NCBI RefSeq assembly: GCF_000962805.1
Contig: NZ_JZTW01000010.1
Span: 62,001 to 126,000, forward strand
Direction: 5' to 3'
DNA: 64,000 nt
DNA from: Pseudarthrobacter chlorophenolicus
Lineage (GTDB): Bacteria; Actinomycetota; Actinomycetes; Actinomycetales; Micrococcaceae
Shown: piece by piece, positions 1 to 8,155 of the stretch
How positions within the stretch are numbered: the stretch's first letter is position 1
Layout of the letters: every line of letters starts with the position of its first letter
Made by a program: the position numbers and the translations under genes
The notes under the pieces: model-generated
Seen by the model: only the letters and a program-made list of their open reading frames with translations
Database searches by the model: none
What the model was told of the DNA's origin: nothing

Positions 1-51
1 CGCTGCCATGCGGAACATCGCGTCCACCCTGCCCCGACGAAAGTTCTTTAC

Positions 52-1014
52 GTGCGCCGACTACTAGCAATCCTCCTGCCCGGCCTGCTGCTGCTCACCG
101 CCTGCGGAGGCTCGACCGCAGAGCCGGAACCCACCAGCCAGTCCGCTGGCGACACTGCCAAGTTCGACACCCTCAAGCTGACCGACAACGGGGACAAAAA
201 AGCCCCTGGCGTGGACTTCCCCAAGCCGTTCGAAGTGGCTGAGCCCACCGTCAAGGTTGTCGCCGAGGGCACTGGCGACACCGTCAAGGCAAACCAGATC
301 GCCAACATCTCGGTCCTCGCCCTCAACGGTGCAGACGGCTCCACGCTGGAAGACACCTTCCCCAGCGAGCCCGAACCCCTCGAGCTTAACGACGACCTCA
401 AGACCAACAGCGCCGTCATCTACAACGCATTCGTGGGCGCGAAGGTCGGCTCCAGCATTGCACTGGCAGTGCCGGGACAGAAGAGTGCCCCCGCAGCCAG
501 CCCGTCAGCCGGAGCCACCCCGACGCCGAGCGCCCCGGCCAGCCCCACCCAGCTCCTGATCATCAAGGTGCTCTCCGCCGGTGACCCGACTCCCGTACTG
601 GACAAGCCCCAGGGCGAAACCGTAACCCCGCCGGCCGGCCTGCCCACCGTGACGGAAAAGGACGGCAAACCGGAAATCAACGTTGAAGGTGCAGCAGCCC
701 CCACCGCGCTGGTCTCCCAGGACCTCATCAAAGGCACCGGGGCGACCGTCAAGGAAACTGACACCCTGACGGTGAACTACGTGGGCGTCAACCTGGTGGG
801 CGGCACCAAGTTCGACTCCAGCTTCGATCGCGGCGAACCGGCGAGCTTTGGGCTGAACCAGGTCATCAAGGGCTGGACCCAGGGCCTCGCCGGCAAGACG
901 GTGGGTTCCCGGGTCCTCCTGGTGATCCCAAAGGACCTGGCCTACGGTGACGCCGGCCAGGGCGAAGCCAAGGGCGATCTTGTCTTCGTAGTGGACATCC
1001 TCGGCGCCAAGTAG
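52..1014 (+). CDS. FKBP-type peptidyl-prolyl isomerase lipoprotein
   Basis: Predicted secreted, lipid-anchored prolyl cis-trans isomerase of 320 residues. It begins with GTG and has a short lipoprotein signal peptide: two Arg, a Leu-rich core, then lipobox LTAC with the acylated Cys at 18. The first half is Ala/Pro/Thr-rich and low in complexity (around residues 150-170). It contains a region that may be a degenerate FKBP-like copy. The C-terminal part, from about residue 225, is a recognisable FKBP domain with VNYVGV, FDSSFDRG, VIKGW and LAYGD motifs. It sits 77 bp before a second, cytoplasmic FKBP gene, and the pair probably forms an operon. The family helps fold exported proteins; the specific client is unknown. 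Confidence 0.88.
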   Translation: MRRLLAILLPGLLLLTACGGSTAEPEPTSQSAGDTAKFDTLKLTDNGDKKAPGVDFPKPFEVAEPTVKVVAEGTGDTVKANQIANISVLALNGADGSTLEDTFPSEPEPLELNDDLKTNSAVIYNAFVGAKVGSSIALAVPGQKSAPAASPSAGATPTPSAPASPTQLLIIKVLSAGDPTPVLDKPQGETVTPPAGLPTVTEKDGKPEINVEGAAAPTALVSQDLIKGTGATVKETDTLTVNYVGVNLVGGTKFDSSFDRGEPASFGLNQVIKGWTQGLAGKTVGSRVLLVIPKDLAYGDAGQGEAKGDLVFVVDILGAK

Positions 1015-1091
1015 CCACACTTACAGACGTGCCGCGGCCAGTCCGCGGAATCAGAACCAGTATCCCCACAGCACAGATCAAAGGAGCAAGC

Positions 1092-1487
1092 ATGTCATTT
1101 GGACAGCGGGATTTCGACCGTACCAAGCCTGAAATCGACTTCCCCGAGGGTGACGTCCCCACCGAACTCGTGATCACCGACCTCATCGAGGGCGACGGCC
1201 GCGAAGCCAAGGCCGGCGACACCGTCTCCACCCACTACGTGGGCGTTGCCTGGTCCACCGGCGAAGAGTTTGACGCCTCCTGGGGCCGCGGCGCACCGCT
1301 GGACTTCCGCGTGGGCGTTGGCCAGGTCATCCAGGGATGGGACCAGGGCCTGCTGGGCATGAAGGTGGGCGGCCGCCGCCGCCTCGAAATTCCCTCGGAG
1401 CTGGCCTACGGTTCCCGTGGCGCCGGCGGGGCGATTGCCCCCAACGAGGCCCTGATCTTCGTCGTGGACCTGGTCGGAGTCCGCTAG
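1092..1487 (+). CDS. cytoplasmic FKBP-type peptidyl-prolyl isomerase
   Basis: Single-domain FKBP prolyl isomerase of 131 residues with no signal peptide. The ATG at 1092 was chosen over an in-frame upstream start because AAAGGAGC lies about 7 bases before it and the family starts there. Motifs run in family order: HYVGV, EFDASWGRG, VIQGWDQG, LAYGSRG and a terminal LIFVVDLV. It catalyses X-Pro isomerisation in the cytoplasm. It follows the lipoprotein FKBP on the same strand and is closed by a strong hairpin at 1526-1572. Confidence 0.92.
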   Translation: MSFGQRDFDRTKPEIDFPEGDVPTELVITDLIEGDGREAKAGDTVSTHYVGVAWSTGEEFDASWGRGAPLDFRVGVGQVIQGWDQGLLGMKVGGRRRLEIPSELAYGSRGAGGAIAPNEALIFVVDLVGVR

Positions 1488-1525
1488 AACCCGCCGCAGA
1501 CGCACGGCGCAGTTCCGCCGTCGGA

Positions 1526-1572
1526 AGCGCGGCAGCCCGCAGGACATCGGTCCCGCGGGCTGCCGCGCTTTC
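1526..1572 (+). terminator. rho-independent terminator after the FKBP genes
   Basis: A perfect 15-bp inverted repeat (1526-1540 with 1555-1569) encloses a 14-base loop and is followed by a short T-rich stretch. It separates the FKBP pair from pafBC. Confidence 0.75.
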
Positions 1573-1607
1573 TGCGTTCAGGCGAGGACTTTAGTAACGT
1601 ACACAGG

Positions 1608-3599
1608 GTGTCCCTCTCCCGAACTGAGCGCCTCCTGAACCTCCTGATCGCGCTGCTGAACACCCGTTACGGGCTTCGCCGCAGCGAACTGCGGCAGAAG
1701 GTCTACCACGACGAGTCCGGTAACGACGTCGCCTTTGGCCGGATGTTCGAACGGGACAAGAATGATTTGCGCCAGTTCGGCTTCGACGTTGAAACCCTGA
1801 CGGACCTTGGCTGGAGTGAGGATGACCCCGCCACTACCCGCTACCGGATCGGCAAGGAATCCAACCGGCTTCCCGACGTCGAACTCGGCCCGGAAGAGTG
1901 GACAGTCCTGCTGCTGGCATCCCAGCTGTGGGAACGCGCAGCCCTCGGCACCGCTGCCCAGAGCGCGCTCCGCAAGCTCCAGGCGTCCGGGCGGATGGCC
2001 GACGTCGAGCTTCCCTCAGGCGTCCAGCCCCGCATCAGGCCGGCAGGCCAGGCATTCGACGACCTCGTGGCGGCCATGCACTCCAGGCACGCCGTGACCT
2101 TCCCCTACCTGGCCGGCACCACCGGCAAGGAAGAAGTCCGCACAGTTGAACCATGGGGCCTGGGCAGCCGCTTCGGGCAGTGGTACCTGATGGGTTTTGA
2201 CAGGGCACGGCGGGAGCCCCGGCACTTCCGCCTGTCGCGCTTCACGGGTCCCGTCACGACGCTGCCGAAAGAGTCTTTCCAGCCACCGGCCGACTTCAAC
2301 ATCCGGCTTGAACTTGCCCGACTCCCGGAACTGCCGCTCCGCACCGCCGTAGTGGATGTCCGGGAAGGACGACTGCTGGCGCTGAGGGGCCGGGCAAAGG
2401 ACGCCGGAGCCGAACGGGACACCGTGGTCCAAGAGCCTGCCGTGGGCTACGAACGCCTGGGCCTGGACTTCCGTGACCCCGAAGTCCTGGCCGAGGAGCT
2501 CGCGTCCTACGGTCCCGACGCTCTGCCGGTAGCCCCGGCCGAACTGGTCCGGGCGGTGGAGCGCAGGCTTCGCGCCGCAGCCGCCTTCAGTGCAGCACCT
2601 GTTCCTGAATATTCCTTCCCGGCCGCCCCCGCACGTAAGGTCCGCAAGGGGACGTCGGAGGAGCAGCTCAAACGCATGCTCCAGCTGGTCCCGTTCCTGG
2701 TCCACAACCAGGGACTGCACATCCACGATGTCGCGGAGCACTTCGGGGTGAGCCGCGCAGAACTTGAGGATGACCTGCGGATCCTCATCTGCTCAGGACT
2801 GCCCGAGGGCTACCCGGATGACCTGCTGGATATCCAGTGGGAAGACGACCACGTTTTCATCACCCAGGACCTGGACCTGAAGAAACCGGTTCGCTTCACC
2901 GTGGAGGAAGCCTGCGCGCTGCTCACCGGCCTCGAAACGCTGAACGGGCTGCCGGACGTCGCCGAGGGCGGTGCCTTGGAGTCGGTGACGCTGAAGCTGC
3001 TGGCAGCGGCAGGGGAGGAGGGCCTGCGCGCCGCTTCCCTGTCCGGTCCGGAAGTTGCACCCGGCGACGCAACAACGCACGCGACGGTGCGGGACTCCAT
3101 CGTCTCCGGTGCTCAACTCCACCTCACGTACTTGTCGCCGCAGCGGGACGCCGTGTCCGAGCGCGACGTGGACCCGCTCAGGCTCTATTCGCTGGATAAC
3201 ACCTGGTATTTTGAGGCGTTTTGCCACCGGGTCAACGGGCTGCGGAACTTCCGCCTGGACCGGGTGCAGGATGTCCGCCCGAACGGGAATCCCACAGCGG
3301 GGGACAGGACGCCCGCGGAGGGTGTTCCGGCCAAGCTCTTCACCCCGAACGACGACGACACGACGGTTACCCTGCAGCTCACCAGGCAGGGCCGGGGCCT
3401 GGCGGAGGACTACTACGCCGACCGCACCGCAGACCTTCCCGACGGCGGTCTCGTGGCGGAGATACGGTTCGGAAACACCGGCTGGCTGCCCATGTTCGTG
3501 GCCCAGCACGGGGGAGCGGTCCGGATCCTCGAACCTGCCGGGCTGGCTGACACGGCCCGGGACTGGCTGGAAGCCGCCCTGGCACGGTACGGCGGCTAG
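1608..3599 (+). CDS. pafBC: fused PafB-PafC WYL-domain DNA-damage regulator
   Basis: Transcriptional activator of the LexA-independent DNA damage response in actinobacteria. In mycobacteria PafB and PafC are separate proteins; here one 663-residue chain carries both. The N-terminal half opens with a winged HTH (residues 1 to about 65) and contains a WYL domain with WYLMGF near residue 193. The second half restarts with another HTH at about 350-400 and contains a second WYL domain with TWYFEAF. Natural fusions of this kind are known from Arthrobacter, where the protein structure was solved. The start is a GTG with little Shine-Dalgarno signal and a possible -10 (TAGTAA, 1592-1597). The downstream order tatA-tatC-helY matches the mycobacterial locus. 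Pup-proteasome genes are not in the window. Confidence 0.93.
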   Translation: MSLSRTERLLNLLIALLNTRYGLRRSELRQKVYHDESGNDVAFGRMFERDKNDLRQFGFDVETLTDLGWSEDDPATTRYRIGKESNRLPDVELGPEEWTVLLLASQLWERAALGTAAQSALRKLQASGRMADVELPSGVQPRIRPAGQAFDDLVAAMHSRHAVTFPYLAGTTGKEEVRTVEPWGLGSRFGQWYLMGFDRARREPRHFRLSRFTGPVTTLPKESFQPPADFNIRLELARLPELPLRTAVVDVREGRLLALRGRAKDAGAERDTVVQEPAVGYERLGLDFRDPEVLAEELASYGPDALPVAPAELVRAVERRLRAAAAFSAAPVPEYSFPAAPARKVRKGTSEEQLKRMLQLVPFLVHNQGLHIHDVAEHFGVSRAELEDDLRILICSGLPEGYPDDLLDIQWEDDHVFITQDLDLKKPVRFTVEEACALLTGLETLNGLPDVAEGGALESVTLKLLAAAGEEGLRAASLSGPEVAPGDATTHATVRDSIVSGAQLHLTYLSPQRDAVSERDVDPLRLYSLDNTWYFEAFCHRVNGLRNFRLDRVQDVRPNGNPTAGDRTPAEGVPAKLFTPNDDDTTVTLQLTRQGRGLAEDYYADRTADLPDGGLVAEIRFGNTGWLPMFVAQHGGAVRILEPAGLADTARDWLEAALARYGG

Positions 3600-3609
3600 A
3601 CTTCTCAGC

Positions 3610-3966
3610 ATGCCTTGGTGGTTCTGGATCCTGTTATGGGTGGCACTGGTTGCCGTGTCACTCCTCTTCTATTTCGTGCTGGGCGTTCGCCTGTTCCGCA
3701 AGTTCATGGCCACAGTCAAGGACCTTGGCGCCGCCGGCGACAAGCTGGGCCGCGTTGGCCCGCTGCCCGGGTCTGATCACCAGGATCAACAGCCCGGCAC
3801 GACGCGTCCGGCCGCCGGCTCTGCCGTTTTTGCCTCGCCCGCCGACATGCGACATGATTACGAGGCATCCAAGTCCTCCCGCCGGGAAGAACGCCGCCTT
3901 CGGCGAGTGCAGCGCAAGAAGGACCGGGGCCAGCCGCAGGCTCTCACAGATCTCGACTTCACATAG
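3610..3966 (+). CDS. small single-span membrane protein, unknown function
   Basis: A 118-residue protein starting at the ATG 11 bases after pafBC. Residues 3 to about 25 form one hydrophobic, Trp/Phe-rich membrane segment. The rest is a charged cytoplasmic tail with an Arg/Lys-rich block (SRREERRLRRVQRKKDRG) near the end. I do not recognise a named domain. The position between pafBC and tatA, with tight spacing, suggests co-transcription with both. A role linked to Tat export is conceivable but not shown by sequence. Its length and the start next to the pafBC stop support a real gene. Confidence 0.72.
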   Translation: MPWWFWILLWVALVAVSLLFYFVLGVRLFRKFMATVKDLGAAGDKLGRVGPLPGSDHQDQQPGTTRPAAGSAVFASPADMRHDYEASKSSRREERRLRRVQRKKDRGQPQALTDLDFT

Positions 3967-3998
3967 AAGTAGGATGTTTTTAGAGGAAAGGATTTCCC

Positions 3999-4271
3999 AT
4001 GGGAAGACTGTTTGATGGCCCCTGGCCCATCGTCATTATCATCGTTGTCGCACTGCTTCTCTTTGCCGCTCCCAAGCTCCCCGCCATGGCGCGCAGCCTT
4101 GGCCAGTCCATGCGGATCATCAAATCCGAGGTCAAGGAAATGAAGAACGACGGCAAAACCGAGTCCACCGACGCCTCCGGGCCGGTGGAGGGCACCATCG
4201 TGAACCACCCCAAGGCGAAGCCGGGAGAGCCGACCGACGGCACTGACGTTCCGCCGTCGAACCGCGCCTAA
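3999..4271 (+). CDS. tatA: Sec-independent translocase subunit TatA
   Basis: Pore-forming or recruiting subunit of the twin-arginine translocase, which exports folded proteins. The 90-residue protein has the standard plan: a short N-terminal transmembrane helix (residues about 9-26, PIVIIIVVALLLF), the hinge with PKLP, an amphipathic helix containing ARSLGQSMR, and a variable charged tail. GAGGAAAGG lies just before the ATG. It is followed 6 bases later by tatC, so the two are co-expressed. No TatB is encoded here; actinobacterial tatB usually lies elsewhere. Confidence 0.95.
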   Translation: MGRLFDGPWPIVIIIVVALLLFAAPKLPAMARSLGQSMRIIKSEVKEMKNDGKTESTDASGPVEGTIVNHPKAKPGEPTDGTDVPPSNRA

Positions 4272-4277
4272 ACCCCA

Positions 4278-5114
4278 GTGGCACTGAAGCGGGCCCGTAA
4301 AGCCAACCCAGAGGGGCGGATGTCCCTCTGGGACCACCTCAAGGAGCTGAAGAACCGGCTGATCAAGTCGGCCATCGGAGTCGTCATCGGCGGCATCGGC
4401 GGCTGGATACTTTACGATCCGCTGCTGAAGGCCCTGGCAGAGCCCGTCAACCGTATTTCAGACCAGACCGGTGGCCTCGCCGCCATCAACTTCGGCAGCA
4501 TCGCGTCCCCGTTCGACTTTAAGCTCCAGATGTCGCTCCTCATCGGCGTGGTCATCTCCAGCCCCATCTGGATCTACCAGCTGTGGGCCTTCATCACCCC
4601 GGGCCTGACGTCGAAGGAGCGCCGCTACACGCTGGGCTATATGGCTGCGGCGGTTCCGCTGTTCCTTGCCGGGATCTGGGCCGGCTGGCTGGTGGTACCC
4701 CAGGTGGTCCACGCGCTGACGCAGTTCACGCCCGAAGGCTCATCCAGCGTCATTGATGCGCGAACCTACATCGAGTTCGTCACGCGCATGGTGCTGGTCC
4801 TGGGTATAGCCTTCCTGGTGCCGGTGGTACTGGTGGGCGTCAACATGGCGGGCATCCTGTCCGGACGCACCATCCTCAAAGCCTGGCGTATTACGGTCTT
4901 CCTGGTGTTCGTGCTGGCGGCCATCGCCGCACCCGGCGCCGATGCCATCTCCATGTTCATGCTTGCAGGGCCCCTCCTGGTGCTGTTCTTCGCGGCGATC
5001 GGTGTTTGCCTGATGAATGACAAACGCCGTGCGCGCCGCGAGTCGAAGGTGGCTGCCGAAACCGAGGCCACCGCAGACGTCGCAACCCCCAGCAGTGAAC
5101 TGGGGAACCTCTAA
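4278..5114 (+). CDS. tatC: Sec-independent translocase subunit TatC
   Basis: Polytopic receptor of the Tat pathway, which binds the twin-arginine signal peptide. The 278-residue protein begins with a GTG 6 bases after tatA. The cytoplasmic N-terminus has the conserved MSLWDHLKELKNRL segment and is followed by six predicted membrane spans. The conserved signatures SPIWIYQLWAFITPGL and PGADAISM are visible. The tail after the last helix is charged and then Ala/Thr-rich, as in other actinobacterial TatC. Length is normal for the family. Confidence 0.95.
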   Translation: MALKRARKANPEGRMSLWDHLKELKNRLIKSAIGVVIGGIGGWILYDPLLKALAEPVNRISDQTGGLAAINFGSIASPFDFKLQMSLLIGVVISSPIWIYQLWAFITPGLTSKERRYTLGYMAAAVPLFLAGIWAGWLVVPQVVHALTQFTPEGSSSVIDARTYIEFVTRMVLVLGIAFLVPVVLVGVNMAGILSGRTILKAWRITVFLVFVLAAIAAPGADAISMFMLAGPLLVLFFAAIGVCLMNDKRRARRESKVAAETEATADVATPSSELGNL

Positions 5115-5134
5115 GCTCCCATTAGGCTTGGTGT

Positions 5135-8089
5135 ATGTCCTCCAATACCGGGCCGTTCTCCACAGGCCCAATCACCAGCGGACCGTTCTCGCCGGGGCCG
5201 GGTGACGATGCCGAAGAGCTCTCACCCGCCGAAAGGTACCGGGCCAGCGCGGAGCGGCGCGCGGAGGCCGCCACGGACCTCGGTGCCTTCATCCAGACCC
5301 TCGACTTCGAGCTCGATGACTTCCAGCGGCAGGCCTGCAGGTCCTTGGAAGGGGGCAAGGGCGTCCTGGTGGCCGCGCCGACAGGTGCAGGAAAGACCAT
5401 CGTCGGGGAATTCGCCATCTACCTGGCCCTCAAGCGCGGCCTCAAAGCCTTTTACACCACCCCCATTAAGGCGCTCAGCAACCAGAAATTCACTGAACTC
5501 GGCGAGAAGTACGGCGCTGAGAATGTTGGCCTGCTGACAGGCGACACCAGCATCAACGGCGAGGCCCCGGTGGTGGTCATGACCACCGAAGTCCTCCGCA
5601 ACATGCTTTACGCCGATTCGGCCACCCTGGACGACCTCGGGTACGTCGTGATGGACGAAGTGCACTACCTGGCCGACAGGTTCCGCGGAGCCGTGTGGGA
5701 AGAAGTCATCATCCACCTGCCAAGCGAGGTGCAGGTGGTATCCCTCAGCGCCACGGTGTCCAACGCAGAGGAGTTCGGTGCGTGGCTGGACACCGTCCGC
5801 GGCGACACGGACATCATCGTCTCCGAACACCGGCCGGTACCCCTGTGGCAACACGTCATGGTAGGCCGCCGGATCATGGACCTGTTCGCCGGCGAAACCA
5901 CTTTCGATGAAATTGCGCCTGCGGTAGATGCTGCCGACGACGAACAGCCAGCAACCGTTAGCGGCAAGAACCGCAAAAAAGACACAAACCGCGGCTTCGA
6001 CGTCAACCCGGAGCTCCTGACCGTTGCCCGCAACGAAGGCCAACAGGGCTTCCGGAGCAGGCCCGGCCGGGTGCAGCGCGGCCGGCGGGGCAACGACCGG
6101 CCGGTACGTCCTGCCGAACAGATGGGCGTGCGGCGGGCCAGCCGCCCCCAGGTCATCGCCAGCCTGGACCGGATGGACCTGCTGCCCGCCATCACCTTCA
6201 TCTTCTCCAGGGCCGGCTGCGACGCCGCAGTGGCCCAGTGTGTTGCTTCGGGTCTGTGGCTGACCACGGAAAAGGAACAGCGGATCATCGCCGAACGCGT
6301 CGATGAGGCCGGCCATGACATTCCGCCGGATGACCTCGACGTCCTGGGCTTCTGGAGCTGGCGCGACGGACTGCTCCGCGGTTTCGCCGCCCACCACGCC
6401 GGGATGCTGCCCACCTTTAAGGAAGTGGTGGAGAAGCTCTTCGCCGACGGGCTGGTCAAGGCCGTCTTCGCCACGGAGACACTTGCCCTGGGCGTGAACA
6501 TGCCGGCACGGTCGGTGGTGCTGGAAAAGCTCGACAAGTTCAACGGTGAAGCCCACGTGGACATCACCGCCGGCGAGTACACGCAGCTCACCGGACGCGC
6601 CGGCCGGCGCGGCATCGACGTCGAGGGGCACGCGGTGGTCCTGTGGCAGCCGGGAGGGGACCCGACGGCGGTGGCCGGCTTGGCGTCCAGGCGCACCTAC
6701 CCGCTCAATTCCAGTTTTCGCCCCACCTACAACATGAGCATCAACCTGCTGGCCCAGTTCGGCCGTGCCAGGGCCCGTGAGATCCTTGAGTCCTCCTTCG
6801 CCCAGTTCCAGGCCGACCGGTCCGTGGTGGGCCTGGCCCGGCAGGTACGCAGCCGTGAGGAATCCCTTGCCGGTTTCGCCAAATCCATGACCTGCCATCT
6901 GGGTGACTTCACCGAATACGCACGGCTGCGCCGCGAGCTCTCGGACGTGGAAAACGCCGCGTCCCGCAGCACAACCCGGGCCCGCAAGTCGATGAGCGAC
7001 GACTCCCTCGCCAGGCTCATGCCCGGCGACGTGGTGGACGTTCCCGGCGGCAGGGCACCCGGCCCGGCCATCGTGCTCAGCTCGGACCACAGCAGCAGGG
7101 AACCAAGGCCGGCTGTCCTGACCCTCGACAACCAGCTGCGGAGGATCGGCACGGACGACCTGGAGGGCCCCATCGCGCCCGTAACCCGGATCCGTATCCC
7201 CAAGTCTTTCAACGCCAAGGTCCCCAAGTCGCGGCGCGATCTTGCGTCCTCGGCAAGGAATGCCCTGCGCGAGAACCGGCCTCCCGCGCGGGGGCACAAC
7301 CGCAACAACGATTTTGGCCTTGCCACTGCGCTTCCGGACCAGGAGAAGCGCATTGCCGAACTGCGGCGGGCCCTCCGCGCCCACCCGTGCCATGGCTGCA
7401 GCGAACGGGAAGACCACGCCCGCTGGTCTGAGCGCTGGTGGAAGCTGCGGCGTGAAACTGACAACCTGGTGCGCCAGATCCAGGGGCGCACCAACACCAT
7501 TGCGAAAACTTTTGACCGCGTCTGCGACGTCCTGTCCGCCTACGGCTACCTGGACGCCTCAACTGACGGCCGGTTGACCATCAGCCCGGACGGACAGCGG
7601 CTCCGGCGGATCTACGGCGAGAAGGACCTCCTGATTTCCCAGTCGCTCCGCCTGGGCGCCTTCGGCGACCTCGACGCCGTCGAGGTCGCCGCCCTGGCCA
7701 GTGTGCTCGTCTACCAGGCAAAGCGCGAGGACCGCGGACTGCGTCCCCGGATGCCGAGCGTCTCCCTGGAAACGTCGGTGGACATCGTGGTCCGGGAATG
7801 GTCAGCGCTCGAAGACATCGAAGAAGCGAACAAGCTGCCGCTGACCGGTGAGCCCGAACTCGGCCTGGTGTGGCCCATCTACAAATGGGCGCGCGGGCGC
7901 CACCTGCAGGATGTGCTGAGCGGTACCGACCTCGCCGCCGGAGACTTCGTCCGCTGGGTCAAGCAGGTAGTGGACCTGCTGGACCAGATCGCCAAGATTC
8001 CGGGCCTCGAACCACGGCTTGCCCGGCTGTGCGGAGAGGCAATCAACCTGATCCGCCGCGGCGTCGTGGCCTATTCATCCGTCCAGTAA
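5135..8089 (+). CDS. helY: Ski2/Mtr4-like DEVH RNA helicase HelY
   Basis: Large superfamily 2 helicase of 984 residues. The N-terminal RecA domain has Walker A APTGAGKT (81-88) and the DEVH box (174-177). The second RecA domain has FATETLALGVNMPARSVV and QLTGRAGRRG, the last helicase motif with its Arg finger. A long C-terminal part matches the Ski2-type helical domain, with a CHGCSEREDH segment that may bind metal. A charged insertion rich in Arg/Gly lies around residues 270-345 between the RecA domains. The family unwinds structured RNA, probably for RNA decay or processing. It closes the pafBC-tatAC-helY cluster, as in mycobacteria. Confidence 0.92.
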   Translation: MSSNTGPFSTGPITSGPFSPGPGDDAEELSPAERYRASAERRAEAATDLGAFIQTLDFELDDFQRQACRSLEGGKGVLVAAPTGAGKTIVGEFAIYLALKRGLKAFYTTPIKALSNQKFTELGEKYGAENVGLLTGDTSINGEAPVVVMTTEVLRNMLYADSATLDDLGYVVMDEVHYLADRFRGAVWEEVIIHLPSEVQVVSLSATVSNAEEFGAWLDTVRGDTDIIVSEHRPVPLWQHVMVGRRIMDLFAGETTFDEIAPAVDAADDEQPATVSGKNRKKDTNRGFDVNPELLTVARNEGQQGFRSRPGRVQRGRRGNDRPVRPAEQMGVRRASRPQVIASLDRMDLLPAITFIFSRAGCDAAVAQCVASGLWLTTEKEQRIIAERVDEAGHDIPPDDLDVLGFWSWRDGLLRGFAAHHAGMLPTFKEVVEKLFADGLVKAVFATETLALGVNMPARSVVLEKLDKFNGEAHVDITAGEYTQLTGRAGRRGIDVEGHAVVLWQPGGDPTAVAGLASRRTYPLNSSFRPTYNMSINLLAQFGRARAREILESSFAQFQADRSVVGLARQVRSREESLAGFAKSMTCHLGDFTEYARLRRELSDVENAASRSTTRARKSMSDDSLARLMPGDVVDVPGGRAPGPAIVLSSDHSSREPRPAVLTLDNQLRRIGTDDLEGPIAPVTRIRIPKSFNAKVPKSRRDLASSARNALRENRPPARGHNRNNDFGLATALPDQEKRIAELRRALRAHPCHGCSEREDHARWSERWWKLRRETDNLVRQIQGRTNTIAKTFDRVCDVLSAYGYLDASTDGRLTISPDGQRLRRIYGEKDLLISQSLRLGAFGDLDAVEVAALASVLVYQAKREDRGLRPRMPSVSLETSVDIVVREWSALEDIEEANKLPLTGEPELGLVWPIYKWARGRHLQDVLSGTDLAAGDFVRWVKQVVDLLDQIAKIPGLEPRLARLCGEAINLIRRGVVAYSSVQ

Positions 8090-8155
8090 ACGCACTGTCT
8101 GCCCCATCGTGCCGGGGCTGTTCCGGCACGCCCCTATGCGAGGAGCCTTTCGCCC

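Noticed and set aside
5222-7417. 731-codon open frame antisense to helY
   Set aside because: Long antisense frames are expected in high-GC DNA. helY has intact helicase motifs throughout; the antisense product has no recognisable domain.
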